From: Klenkia soli
Lineage (GTDB): Bacteria; Actinomycetota; Actinomycetes; Mycobacteriales; Geodermatophilaceae
Length of the DNA: 64,000 bases
Assembly: GCF_900103975.1 (NCBI RefSeq)
Contig: NZ_FNIR01000018.1
Span: 1 to 64,000, forward strand
Direction: 5' to 3'
Numbering within the stretch: the stretch's first letter is position 1; the number at the start of each line of letters is the position of its first letter. The notes under the pieces are model-generated. The model was given only the letters and a program-made list of their open reading frames with translations, did no database searches and had not been told where the DNA came from. Made by a program: the position numbers and the translations under genes. Of this stretch, positions 54,636 to 63,136 are shown piece by piece.

Positions 54636-56179
54636 CCGAGGATCGCCCGGGTGACCGCGACCTGCTCGGTCAGCACCCCGCCGATGACGGCCTGGGTCTC
54701 GTTGATCGTCTCGATCACGGTGCCGATGGACGCCAGGGCGGCCACCACGGCGTCCACCTGCTCCTGGATCGCGGTGATCTTGTCCGTCACGTCGGTGGTG
54801 GCCACCGCGGTCTCGCGGGCGAGCTCCTTGACCTCGTTGGCCACGACGGCGAAGCCCTTGCCCGCCTCGCCGGCGCGGGCGGCCTCGATGGTGGCGTTGA
54901 GGGCCAGCAGGTTGGTCTGGGCGGCGATGCTGCTGATGGTGTGGGCGACCTGGCCGACCTGCTGGCTGGACTCGCCGAGCTGGGCGACGACCCGGTTGGC
55001 CTCGTCGGCCAGGGTGCGGCCCTGCCCGGCCACGTCGGTCGCGGACAGCACGTTGCGCTCGACCTCCTCGATGGAGATCACCAGCTCCCGGCCCGCGGTG
55101 CTCAGCTGCTCGGTCGCGGCGATCCGGTCGAGGGCCTGCCCGAGCAGGAACGCGGTGTTGCGCAGCGCGGCCTCGCGACCCGGGGACAGCACCATCGTCC
55201 AGGTGGCGAAGAAGTCCATCGTGCCGATGATCTCGCCGCCGCAGACGATGGGCAGGCAGACGCCGGACTTCACGCCGGCCTTCTGGGCGACGGGGGCCCG
55301 CACGCAGTCGGTCATCTGCCCCAGGTCGGGGACGAAGAAGAGGTCCTTGTTGCGCCAGGTCCGCCCGGACAGGCCCACCCCCGGGGCGAAGGTGGCCGAC
55401 AGGGTGACGGCGCGGAACTCCGGCCCCACGTCGCCGGACTCCCGCTCGAAGCGCAGCACTCCGGCCGAGGGGTCGACCCGCCAGAAGGAGCCGTAGGCCC
55501 AGCCGAAGCCGCTGCGGATGCTGTCGAGGGCCATCCGCAGGGCGGTCTCGGCGTCGCCGGCGGTGGTCAGCTGCTGGAGGACCTGGGTGACGGTGGCGAC
55601 GTCCTGGGCGGTCTTCTGGTCGGCGGCGACCGCCTGGAAGCGGGCGATGGCCTGGGAGACCAGGGTGCCCACGCAGCGCAGGGTGGCCAGCCGCCGGGGT
55701 GAGGGGGTGAGCTCCTTCATGCAGAAGAAGTCCATCGTGCCGGTGACCTGGCCGTCGGCGAACAGCGGGAAGCAGATGCCCGAGCGCACGCCCACCCGCA
55801 GGGCGACCGGGGCGCGCACGCAGTCCTTCATCTCGCCGAGGTTGGCGGTGACGACGAGGTCCTTCGCCGCCCAGGCGCGGCCGGACAACCCGACGCCGCG
55901 GGCGAAGGTCGCCGTCGCGGTGACCCGGGCGAACTCGTCGCTGACCGAGCCGCTCTCGGAGGAGAACCGCAGGGTGTCCGTGGCGGGGTCGATCACCCAG
56001 TGGGAGCCGTAGGCGTAGCCGAACGCCTGGCGCACCGCCGTGAGGGCGGCGACCACGGCGCCCCGGGTGTCGGTGGCCGCGGCCAGGGCGGTGATCACCG
56101 CGGTCACCGCGTCGACGTCCTCGGTGTGGTCCTCGACGAGAGTGCCCACGGCCGACCGCGAACCACGACTGCTGAACAT
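54632..56179 (-). CDS. Soluble methyl-accepting chemotaxis-type protein with two GAF domains
   Basis: 515 residues from ATG 56179. Two tandem, similar GAF domains (about 25-165 and 190-330) share GYAYGSHW / GWAYGSFW, GVGLSGR and KDCVRAPVALRVGVRSG / TDCVRAPVAQKAGVKSG. Next comes the signalling coiled coil with tip NATIEAARAGEAGKGFAVVA followed by NEVKELA. There is no membrane segment or HAMP, so it is cytoplasmic. No che genes are nearby; it may signal instead to the coupled EAL protein. The conserved Cys in both DCVRAP stretches could bind a ligand or cofactor. Confidence 0.88.
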   Translation of the reverse strand: MFSSRGSRSAVGTLVEDHTEDVDAVTAVITALAAATDTRGAVVAALTAVRQAFGYAYGSHWVIDPATDTLRFSSESGSVSDEFARVTATATFARGVGLSGRAWAAKDLVVTANLGEMKDCVRAPVALRVGVRSGICFPLFADGQVTGTMDFFCMKELTPSPRRLATLRCVGTLVSQAIARFQAVAADQKTAQDVATVTQVLQQLTTAGDAETALRMALDSIRSGFGWAYGSFWRVDPSAGVLRFERESGDVGPEFRAVTLSATFAPGVGLSGRTWRNKDLFFVPDLGQMTDCVRAPVAQKAGVKSGVCLPIVCGGEIIGTMDFFATWTMVLSPGREAALRNTAFLLGQALDRIAATEQLSTAGRELVISIEEVERNVLSATDVAGQGRTLADEANRVVAQLGESSQQVGQVAHTISSIAAQTNLLALNATIEAARAGEAGKGFAVVANEVKELARETAVATTDVTDKITAIQEQVDAVVAALASIGTVIETINETQAVIGGVLTEQVAVTRAILG

Positions 56180-56681
56180 GGAGAACCCCGCTCTGCCCCG
56201 CCCGGTGGACCTGCTCCTCCGGTCAGGGTCTCTACGGCCGTCACCGCCGGGCGTTGAGCCGAAAGCGAAGATAACGACCCAGAATCGGCCGCAATGGGTG
56301 ATGCCGCGTTCCGGAACCGCCGTTGCACAGGCCCACGCCCATCGATGCACCGGCTGGACGCTCGGCTCGTCGTCCGGAGCGGGGAGGTCGCTCAGCCGCC
56401 GCACCGGGCTGGTGAGGCAGAACGACGCCCGGGATCACGTCGATCGTGTCCACCCGGCCAGGCCGGCCCCGGGGGTAGAGGTCGACCCGCTGCCGACCGC
56501 CACCCCGGCGGCGACCGTGCTGCCGAGGAACACCGGACGACGGGGCAACCGGTCCGCGTCTGCAGGGCGACGAGCGGGAACGCGACGACGGTGACCGCGC
56601 CGCCGACCGCGCTGACGGTGTCCTCCGCCCGCAGCGGTCGACCGTCCTCTGCATGGGCGCTGGCCGACCTGGGCTGCTGGG
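56180..56681. other. 502-nt gap with possible decayed MFS remnant, ending at the tRNA scar
   Basis: No convincing intact gene. On minus, 56557-56616 reads VSAVGGAVTVVAFPLVALQT, which looks like the first membrane helix of an MFS exporter, but the frame is lost on both sides. The rest shows host-like base composition and no recognised motif. Confidence 0.35.
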
Positions 56682-56726
56682 TGGAGCGGGTGACGAGAGT
56701 CGAACTCGCACTGTCAGCTTGGGAAG
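56682..56726 (-). tRNA. Truncated tRNA-Gly(CCC), 3' half only: attachment-site scar
   Basis: Read on minus, it runs CTTCCCAAGCTGACAG (anticodon loop TTCCCAA, anticodon CCC), then T-arm GCGAG-TTCGACT-CTCGT, then CACCCGC-T-CCA. The T stem pairs and the CCA end is encoded. The 5' anticodon strand should be near TCAGC but is GGTCC, and no D-arm or acceptor 5' strand follows, so this is not a functional tRNA. Tyrosine integrases commonly use exactly this segment as att core. Confidence 0.88.
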
Positions 56727-56802
56727 GACCAGTGCGGCGCGCGAAAGCCCAGGTCAGAGTGCCTGTTTCGGCTTGTCACCCCAGCTGTGACCTCGGAATG
56801 AC

Positions 56803-57810
56803 CTAACTCTTCGGGCCGGGGCGCTCGGCGTGCGGGGTTGTCGCGGCGTCCGGCGCGGTGCCTGCGGTGGCCTTGCCTGGGCGCGGGTGTCCCGCCCCCA
56901 TCAGTTCGGCGATGCCGGACCGGTAGGAGGTGACCGTGAACTCGGGGAACCGGGTGGCGAACTTGGTGGCCTCGAAGATGTTGTCCTGCCGGTACCGGGG
57001 GAGCAGTTCGCCGGCTTCCCGGATGGCGGGGTTGAACAGTGCACCGAGCGTGAAGAGCGCAGCCGGGACGGTGCGGTAGCCGAGGTCGGTTCCGACGCTG
57101 GCGGAGGCGACCTCGACGATCTGGGCGTAGGTCAGCCGGTCGGTGTCGATGGGCAGGTGCCAGGTCTGTCCGTAGGCGTCCGCGGTGTTGCCGATGAGTC
57201 CCATGGCGCGGCTCGCGTCGGGTGTCCAGATCAGGGACCGCTGGGTGTGCGCGTCCAGCGGGATCATGGCGCGCCGCCCCTGCGCGAGACGGTCGAGGAT
57301 CGCGGTGTTGGTCAGGCTCTGTGTCCTGCCGGGTCCGTAGAACTCCGGCGCCCGGCAGATGACCGCGTCGACGTCGCCGGCGTCCATGGCGTTCTGCAGC
57401 ATGGTGGTGATCCGTGCGCGGACGACGGCCTTGCGTCCCGTCGGCTGGAACGGGGTGTCCTCAGTCTGGGGTGCCGCGGTCTTGGGGTACATGTAGGTGT
57501 TGTCGAAGAACACCAGCTTGGTGCCATGCGCGCTGCAGGCGGCAATGGTGTTGGCCATCATCGCAGGGAACTGCCGCTCCCACAGCGCCGAGTTCATGGG
57601 CAGGCCGACGGTGAGGTAGGCGATCTCGCTGTCCGCGACGGCGGCGCGGGTCGCGTCGGCGTCGGTGAGGTCGGCAGCGGCGAGCTGGTCGGTGTCGTGG
57701 ACCTTCTGAGGCCGGCGGCTGACCAGGCGGAGGTCGGGGGTGACGTGGTCATGGAGATAGCGGGCGAGCTCGGTGGCGATCTGGCCGTTGGCCCCGAGGA
57801 TGGTCTGCAT
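56803..57810 (-). CDS. NAD(P)-binding epimerase/reductase-like protein
   Basis: 335 residues from ATG 57810. Rossmann start MQTILGANGQIATELARYL, then VSRRPQKVHDTD and a short-chain-like core NTYMYPKTAAPQTEDTPFQP (Tyr present; the usual YxxxK is not clear). C-terminal tail Ala/Pro-rich. It resembles atypical SDR reductases of the NAD-dependent epimerase family. It is divergent from a TetR regulator with two operator copies between, the pattern of a repressor's target gene. First gene inside the island. Confidence 0.8.
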   Translation of the reverse strand: MQTILGANGQIATELARYLHDHVTPDLRLVSRRPQKVHDTDQLAAADLTDADATRAAVADSEIAYLTVGLPMNSALWERQFPAMMANTIAACSAHGTKLVFFDNTYMYPKTAAPQTEDTPFQPTGRKAVVRARITTMLQNAMDAGDVDAVICRAPEFYGPGRTQSLTNTAILDRLAQGRRAMIPLDAHTQRSLIWTPDASRAMGLIGNTADAYGQTWHLPIDTDRLTYAQIVEVASASVGTDLGYRTVPAALFTLGALFNPAIREAGELLPRYRQDNIFEATKFATRFPEFTVTSYRSGIAELMGAGHPRPGKATAGTAPDAATTPHAERPGPKS

Positions 57811-57826
57811 GCTGTTCCTCCGACTT

Positions 57827-57847
57827 GATGTATGCGGTGCTCACTTC
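57827..57847. promoter_or_regulatory. TetR operator copy 1 (21 bp)
   Basis: GATGTATGCG...CTCACTTC, a dyad of GATGT-N11-ACATC type with one mismatch in the right arm (ACTTC). It lies 17 nt upstream of the epimerase-like start. Confidence 0.55.
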
Positions 57848-57861
57848 GCACGGTAGGCCGC

Positions 57862-57882
57862 GATGTAAGCAGAGTCAACATC
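57862..57882. promoter_or_regulatory. TetR operator copy 2 (21 bp)
   Basis: GATGTAAGCA...TCAACATC, with exact GATGT / ACATC arms, 35 nt (start to start) from copy 1, in the divergent promoter region before the TetR gene. Confidence 0.65.
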
Positions 57883-57950
57883 TGCCGTAGGGTGGGCGCG
57901 GGCATGACCGGCAACCATCGCCGCGTCGCATCTGGTGTCGGGAGGGCGAG

Positions 57951-58541
57951 ATGGCGTCGACGGTGAAGACGACCTACCACCACGGAGACCTGCGGGCTGC
58001 TCTCATCGCTGCGGCCATGGAGATGCTCGAGCGGGGGCAGGAGTTCTCCATCCGGGCCATCGCGCGGGAGACCGGCGTATCGCCGACGGCTCCCTACCGT
58101 CACTTCCCCGACCGCGATGCTCTGGTGTCGGCGTTGGCCGCGCAGGGCCTGCGCGACCTCGAGGCGAACCTGACGGCCGACCGCCCTCTGCCGGACTCGG
58201 TGGAGGGACTGGCCGATCTGGGGGCTGCCTACGTCGGGTTCGCGCTGCGTCGGCCGGCGCTGTTCCGGCTGATGTTCGGCGACGAGTGCGACCGCGAGAG
58301 CGAGGAGCGGGTCCGAGCGGCAGCCGCGGTCCATGAGCTGCTCGCCACTGCCATCACCCGGGTCTTCCCCGACTCCGACCCTGTCGACGTCGCCCTCGGT
58401 GGGTGGGGCCTGGTGCACGGCATGGCGTGCCTCTACCTGGATCGCAAGCTGACCGGTCCGTCGGTGGATGTCGTGTTGGCCCAGGTTCGCGCGTCCTTCC
58501 TCGCTGTCGTCGACGCACGGTCGTCGACCCAACGAGGATGA
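57951..58541 (+). CDS. TetR/AcrR family regulator with WHG-type C-terminal domain
   Basis: 196 residues from ATG 57951, preceded by GGGAGG. HTH IRAIARETGVSPTAPYRHFP at residues 35-54. The C-terminal GGWGLVHGMACLYLDRKL is the TetR_C_WHG signature. It probably represses the divergent epimerase-like gene, itself and the DJ-1 gene through the three 21-bp sites. Inducer unknown; the enzymes suggest a reactive carbonyl or electrophile. Confidence 0.88.
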   Translation: MASTVKTTYHHGDLRAALIAAAMEMLERGQEFSIRAIARETGVSPTAPYRHFPDRDALVSALAAQGLRDLEANLTADRPLPDSVEGLADLGAAYVGFALRRPALFRLMFGDECDRESEERVRAAAAVHELLATAITRVFPDSDPVDVALGGWGLVHGMACLYLDRKLTGPSVDVVLAQVRASFLAVVDARSSTQRG

Positions 58542-58590
58542 CCGTCTCCCGGGTGACCCTTTGACCGGCGAGGCGCGGGGCGCTACCGTC

Positions 58591-58611
58591 GATGTGAGCA
58601 ATGCAAACATC
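58591..58611 (+). promoter_or_regulatory. TetR operator copy 3 (21 bp)
   Basis: GATGTGAGCA-A-TGCAAACATC, the most symmetric copy (left arm GATGTGAGCA, right arm GATGTTTGCA when reversed). It lies 24 nt upstream of the DJ-1/PfpI start. Confidence 0.7.
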
Positions 58612-58634
58612 GAGGCGGGGAGCGAGACCGAACC

Positions 58635-59321
58635 ATGACCCGGCGCATCCTGGACGTCGTCACCAACGTCGGGCACTACGACGACCCCAGCCATCCCACC
58701 GGGCTGTGGTTGTCGGAGCTCACCCATGCCTGGCACGTCTTCGAGGACGCCGGCTTCCAGCAGACGCTTGTCAGCCCCGCCGGCGGCGCCGTCCCCCTCG
58801 AGCCCCGGTCGCTCAAGTTCCCCAACTACGACAAGACCGCCAAGGCGTGGCGAGCCGACCCGGCCAGGATGGCCCTGCTCGAGAACACGCTGAGCCCCGA
58901 CCAGGTAGACCCCGCCGACTACGAGGCCATCTTCTTCACCGGCGGCCACGCCGTGATGTACGACTTCCCCGGCAGCGAAGGCCTCCAGCGCATCACCCGC
59001 GAGATCTATGAACGCGGCGGTGTCGTTGCGTCGGTCTGCCACGGGTATTGCGGACTGCTCGACACCACCCTCAGCGATGGGACCTACCTGATCGCCGGCA
59101 AAACCATGACCGGTTTCGCCTGGCAGGAGGAAGTCCTGGCTCGCGTGGACAAGCTGGTGCCCTACAACGCCGAGCAGCGCGCCAAGGACAGGGGTGCCCG
59201 CTACACCAAGGCCAAGCTCCCGTTCGTCTCCTACGCGGTGGTCGACGGCAACCTGGTCACCGGTCAGAACCCCGGATCGGCGAAGGAGGCCGCCGAGAAG
59301 GTCGTCGCGGCGCTCCGCTGA
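58635..59321 (+). CDS. DJ-1/PfpI family protein (Hsp31-like)
   Basis: 228 residues from ATG 58635. Nucleophile elbow with Cys135-His136 in VVASVCHGYCGLL, the paired acid Glu28 in TGLWLSELTHAWHVFEDAG, and FFTGGHAVMYDFP. This Glu/Cys/His set is that of Hsp31-type glyoxalase III and deglycase-like proteins, which remove methylglyoxal-like electrophiles. Its promoter carries the third TetR operator. Confidence 0.88.
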   Translation: MTRRILDVVTNVGHYDDPSHPTGLWLSELTHAWHVFEDAGFQQTLVSPAGGAVPLEPRSLKFPNYDKTAKAWRADPARMALLENTLSPDQVDPADYEAIFFTGGHAVMYDFPGSEGLQRITREIYERGGVVASVCHGYCGLLDTTLSDGTYLIAGKTMTGFAWQEEVLARVDKLVPYNAEQRAKDRGARYTKAKLPFVSYAVVDGNLVTGQNPGSAKEAAEKVVAALR

Positions 59322-59329
59322 GGATTGTT

Positions 59330-60490
59330 CTAGCGCCTCGGCCCAGGACGGTTGTTGATGCGGGGACGTCGCGACGTCGGGGTCGGCGGCTGCGGTGGTC
59401 GGATGCGGGCCTCGAGGGCGCGGGCGATCTCGGCGTCGCGGTCGTCGTTGGCGTGCTGGTAGATCAGCGCGGCGTCCGGGCTGGCGTGGCCGAGCCGGCG
59501 CATGAGCTCCTTCGTGCTCGCCCCGGCCGCCGCGGCGAGGGTGGCCCCGGTGTGCCGCAGCTCGTGCAGCCGGACCGGGCCGAGCCCGACGGCGTCGGCG
59601 GCGCGGCGGAAGGTCTTGCCGAAGTTCGCGACGCTGAGGAACCCGCCGCTGCGGGTGCCGAACACGAGCGCGTCCGGGGTGTCCGGCACGTACCGGTCTA
59701 TGTGCTTGAGCAGCGCGAGGCGGACGCTGGTGGGCAGGGCGACCGTGCGGTGCCCGGCCTCGGTCTTGGGCTCACCGACCACCCAGCGGCCGTCGTAGTA
59801 GCGCACGGCCCGCTCGATCCGCAGCCGTTCCCCGCCGTCCAGGACATCGGACCGGCGCAGCGCGGCCGCCTCCCCGAACCGGAGTCCAGCGAACGTGAGG
59901 ACGAGGACCAGCGCGCTGTACCGCTCGGTGCGGGTCGACCGGCCGAGGTGGTCGGCGATGGCGGTTGCCTCGGCGGCGGTCAGCGCACGGGACGGCCGGG
60001 CCGCCTTCGGGGTGGACGCCCCGCGCAGCTTGCACGGGTTGGCCGGGATCGCGTCGTCGGCAACGGCGACGCCCAGGACGGCGCGCAGCAGGCGGTAGCT
60101 CTGGGCGAGAACGGCCGGCCCCGTCGTCGCGGCCGCGGTGGTGTGCCAGCTGCGCACCATCGCAGGGGTGACGTCGCCGACCTCGACGCCGGTCCAGCGG
60201 TCGGCGAGGTGCAGCCGCCAGAGGTTGGCGTAGAGGACCCGCGTTGAGTCGCGAAGGTCCTGGCGCTTCAGGTAGTCGGCGGCGAACTTGTCGACCGTGC
60301 GACGAGCGCCCTCGGGTGCCCGCCACATGCGGCGGACGGCGTCGGTCTGCTGGGTGGCGGGCCAGACCCGGGCGTCGGCCTTGGTGGGGAAGGTGGCCGA
60401 CCGGCGCTTGCCATCAGGGCCGGTGCACCGGGCACGCCACTTGCCCGACGCCATCTTGTCGATGGCCCCGAAGGAGGCGCGGGACGCCAT
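59330..60490 (-). CDS. int: Tyrosine recombinase / site-specific integrase
   Basis: 386 residues from ATG 60490. AP2-like arm-binding N-terminus (SGKWRARCTGPDGKRRSATF), SAM-like core-binding domain (70-165), then the catalytic domain with Arg204 (AGLRFGEAA), His309-x-x-Arg312 (LHELRHTGATL), His335 (LGHAS) and nucleophile Tyr344 (ALIYQHAN). All key residues are present, so it is probably active. It presumably recombines at the tRNA-Gly core 2.6 kb away. Codons are less GC-biased than in host genes. Confidence 0.93.
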   Translation of the reverse strand: MASRASFGAIDKMASGKWRARCTGPDGKRRSATFPTKADARVWPATQQTDAVRRMWRAPEGARRTVDKFAADYLKRQDLRDSTRVLYANLWRLHLADRWTGVEVGDVTPAMVRSWHTTAAATTGPAVLAQSYRLLRAVLGVAVADDAIPANPCKLRGASTPKAARPSRALTAAEATAIADHLGRSTRTERYSALVLVLTFAGLRFGEAAALRRSDVLDGGERLRIERAVRYYDGRWVVGEPKTEAGHRTVALPTSVRLALLKHIDRYVPDTPDALVFGTRSGGFLSVANFGKTFRRAADAVGLGPVRLHELRHTGATLAAAAGASTKELMRRLGHASPDAALIYQHANDDRDAEIARALEARIRPPQPPTPTSRRPRINNRPGPRR

Positions 60491-60502
60491 CGCGGCCGGC
60501 CG

Positions 60503-60724
60503 TCAGACCGCGGTGGGGGACGAGCCCGTCGAGCGCACGGTCCCGGCGTCGAGGTAGGCGTCGAGGTCCGACTGCCAGAACCGCAGGGAACGGCCGGCCT
60601 TGGTGTGTGTGAGCCGGCGCTCGGCGACGAGCCGGTAGACCAGGCGCCGCCCGCACCGGAGGTAGGCGGCCGCGCTGTCGATGTCGTGCAGGCGGTCGGC
60701 GGCGCGGTTGCTGGCGGTGGTCAA
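60503..60724 (-). CDS. xis: Excisionase-like MerR/HTH_17 DNA-binding protein
   Basis: 73 residues. TTG 60724 is preferred as start because AGGAGG lies exactly 6 nt upstream; GTG 60751 is in frame but has no such site. The protein has the helix-turn-helix/wing IDSAAAYLRCGRRLVYRLV and WQSDLDAYL, typical of small excisionases that direct integrase. It lies 12 nt upstream of int in the same direction. Confidence 0.8.
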   Translation of the reverse strand: MTTASNRAADRLHDIDSAAAYLRCGRRLVYRLVAERRLTHTKAGRSLRFWQSDLDAYLDAGTVRSTGSSPTAV

Positions 60725-60806
60725 GGGCTGCCTCCTGGCGCTGGTGCTCACCCGTGCGGTGTCGCGGGTGCGGTGGCCTGTCGCGCTCAGCAGGTGGCGT
60801 GGCGGT

Positions 60807-61397
60807 TCACCAGATGTCATCCCGGCCGGGGTGACGTAGGTGGTCGGGGTCGTGTGGGTCGGCGCGGGTGAACCTGGGTCGCTGTTGGTCGCGCCAGCGG
60901 ATCGTGCTCCACGCATCCCTGTCCTCGAGTGCCTCGATGAGGGACCGGAGCTCGTAGGCGATGCCGATCAGGTACTGGGCGTCGACGTGGTATCCGGAGA
61001 CCTGACGGGTGAGCTCGTGGATCAGCCCTCTCCACTCGCGGTTCCTCGGCTCTCGGCGTGGCTGCGGCCGGGGTGAGATGGCGGGGACGCGGACGATGCG
61101 TTCGACGACCTCGACCGCGCTCAGACCGGACGAGGCCGCGCGGCGTTGCTCCCAGGCCCGTTGCCGGCAGGAGGCTGAGCACCACTTCGGCACCGGCCCC
61201 CGAGGCTTCGGGGTGATGAGGCCACGGCACCATCCGCAGCTCACGGCGGCCCGACGGCGGTTCTCTGCGGGCGCGGCTCCAGCTGGCGTCACTGAGGCGT
61301 CGGCTGCGCTTGCCTGGTGGTGATCGACGGTTGCTTGACGTCGGCGCTCGCGCTCACGTCGGCGTTCCTGCTCGCGACGAGATTGTTGGCTTGGCAT
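60807..61397 (-). CDS. Hypothetical protein with CxxC...CxxxC zinc-finger, mobile-element associated
   Basis: 196 residues from ATG 61397; TTG 61475 extends it by 26. The N-terminus is Arg/Glu-rich (RREQERRRERERRRQ). A treble-clef-like zinc site follows (CGWCRGLITPKPRG...KWCSASCRQRAWEQ), then an alpha-helical C-terminus. I do not recognise a named family, but similar zinc fingers occur in actinobacterial integrative elements. The IS110 copy just upstream may have displaced its promoter or start. Confidence 0.65.
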   Translation of the reverse strand: MPSQQSRREQERRRERERRRQATVDHHQASAADASVTPAGAAPAENRRRAAVSCGWCRGLITPKPRGPVPKWCSASCRQRAWEQRRAASSGLSAVEVVERIVRVPAISPRPQPRREPRNREWRGLIHELTRQVSGYHVDAQYLIGIAYELRSLIEALEDRDAWSTIRWRDQQRPRFTRADPHDPDHLRHPGRDDIW

Positions 61398-61505
61398 GTG
61401 GTGCAGAGGCGTCACGCATCCCGAGCAGGTGTCACGACGAGTCGCCGGCACCCGAGATGAGCTCCTATGTGTCAACTGCCGCGAGGTGCGGCGCTGCCGG
61501 GTATC

Positions 61506-62549
61506 TCAGGCCTTGGTTGTGACGGGCGTTGATTGCTTCGCGAGGTCGGCGTGCATGGTGGTGTAGATCAGGTCGGAGAGTCGTCGCTTGAGGCAGCGGA
61601 GGGCTTCGCGGCCGGTCTTTCCCTCGGCGCGTTTGCGCTGGTAGTAGGCCCGTCCTTCGGTGTCTGCGCGGATCTGGGTGATGGCCATCGTGTAGAGCAC
61701 CCGGTTCAGCGTGCGGTTGCCGGCTCGGTTGAGTCGGTGGCGGCTGGTGCGGCCGGATGAGGCGGGGATGGGGGCGGTGCCGTTGGCGGCGGCGAAGGCG
61801 TGCCGGGATCGGTAACGGCGGATGTCGGCGAGCTCGCCGAGGATCGTGGCCGCGCCGACCGGGCCCACTCCGTAGAGGTCGGAGAGTCCGGTGTCGATGG
61901 TGTCCATCGTGGTGGTGATCAGGGCGGTGATTTCCTTGATCTGGGCGGTCAGCTCGGTGAGGCGGGTCAGTCGTCGTAGGGTGAGCTGAGCGCGGGTCCG
62001 GGTGTCACCCCGCAAGACATCGGTGGCGGCGGTGATGAACGTCGGTGCGGTCAGTCGCGGCACGGTCACCTGGTAGCCGGGGAGCAGGCCATGCAGCTCG
62101 GCGTGGGTGCGGTTGGCCAGGGCGGTGCGTTCGGCGACGAGCTGATTGCGGTAGTCGGCCAGTGCACGCAGGTCGGCGGCTTGTCCGACGGCCAGGCGCA
62201 CCGGTGGTAGGTCGGTCTCCCGGGCGGTGATCCGGGCTATGGCCAGGCAGTCCACGGGGTCGGTCTTGCCCTGCCCGGGCCGGCTGGACCGCTCCCTGGA
62301 GGTCAGCGAGGGCGGCACCTCCACGACCTGCATGCCGCCGGCCATCGCGAGTCGGATGGCAGCGCCGCGGCCGTAGTTGCCCGAGCCCTCGATCCCGACC
62401 CGGTCGACTGCGTGTTCGGCGAGTAGGGCCTGGAGTTCGTCGAACCCGGCCTCGGTGTTGGCCAGGTCGGTCACGACCAGCGGTCGCCCGACCGGGTCGA
62501 TGACGGCGACGGCCAAGGTGTCCTTGTGGGTGTCGATGCCGGCCAGCAC
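61506..62549 (-). CDS. IS110 family transposase (bridge-RNA-guided recombinase)
   Basis: 347 residues from ATG 62549. The N-terminal RuvC-like DEDD site is complete: Asp6 (GIDTHKD), Glu54 (GIEGSGN), Asp97 and Asp100 (KTDPVDCLAIAR). The C-terminal Tnp domain has YGVGPVGAATILGEL, GTAPIPASSGRTSRHRLNRA with the candidate catalytic serine, and NRTLNRVLYTMA. Length and residues fit an active enzyme. Members of this family recombine DNA using a bridge RNA encoded in the element's own non-coding end. Confidence 0.93.
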   Translation of the reverse strand: MLAGIDTHKDTLAVAVIDPVGRPLVVTDLANTEAGFDELQALLAEHAVDRVGIEGSGNYGRGAAIRLAMAGGMQVVEVPPSLTSRERSSRPGQGKTDPVDCLAIARITARETDLPPVRLAVGQAADLRALADYRNQLVAERTALANRTHAELHGLLPGYQVTVPRLTAPTFITAATDVLRGDTRTRAQLTLRRLTRLTELTAQIKEITALITTTMDTIDTGLSDLYGVGPVGAATILGELADIRRYRSRHAFAAANGTAPIPASSGRTSRHRLNRAGNRTLNRVLYTMAITQIRADTEGRAYYQRKRAEGKTGREALRCLKRRLSDLIYTTMHADLAKQSTPVTTKA

Positions 62550-62795
62550 GGTGACTCCTTCGCGGGGAGGTGGCTCGCGAAGACGGTGTCGGGGCGCAGC
62601 GCATGCATCTGCGGGCCGCGGGTGCCCATGCTCCTATCAGGCGTCGACCGCCCCGAACACCGAAGACGTCACCGGCGGGCAGTCATTGCGGAAGCCATGC
62701 CCAACCGCAGCAGGCAGCAAGAGGTAGAGCCTCACCGGTGACGCCCGCGAGCGCCCCGCCGGGGTGACGAGGCACCTCATTACCGCAGATGCATG
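62550..62795 (-). ncRNA. Candidate bridge-RNA region of the IS110 element
   Basis: In IS110-group elements the non-coding end upstream of the transposase encodes the bridge RNA. This 246-nt stretch has no gene. It contains a perfect 13-bp inverted repeat, CATGCATCTGCGG (62602-62614) and CCGCAGATGCATG (62783-62795). Exact element ends cannot be set without an empty site. Confidence 0.45.
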
Positions 62796-63136
62796 AGGTG
62801 TGTCGGGCTTGGGTGTGTTGCGTTTAGATGTGTGTCGTCTGACGTGTATTGCCTGGTTCCGCGATAACCGGTGGGTTTGCTGAAGCCCAGTCGAACGATC
62901 TGCACGGGTGTGCCGCATCTCCTCCCAACGTCGGCCGGGGCTGTCCGGCCGCGAAAGCTGGATCTCTGCGGGGGTTTCGGCTGACCGAGTTGCATGTCGC
63001 TGAATCGTTGCCGCCCGGCCGCCTGCGTTTGGCTCGCCCCGCCCGGGCCAGATGGATGGAGCGGCAACGCTCATCGGGTTAGCCGCCGGTCGCCAAGAGG
63101 GCGTCACGATGTGCGGCGCGACATAGTCCCGCAGTG
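62796..63136. other. 341-nt region with no recognisable gene
   Basis: Short ORFs on both strands lack coding bias and ribosome sites. I see no tRNA, repeat or domain. It probably contains the left end of the IS element and the upstream part of the XRE-ImmA promoter. Confidence 0.5.

Noticed and set aside
54941-55702. Plus-strand ORF of 253 codons within the chemoreceptor gene
   Set aside because: Mirror of a well-supported minus-strand gene; Gly/Asp/Leu-rich without domains.
56682-56726. Functional tRNA-Gly
   Set aside because: Only anticodon loop, T arm and 3' acceptor strand are present; the 5' anticodon strand, D arm and 5' acceptor are missing.
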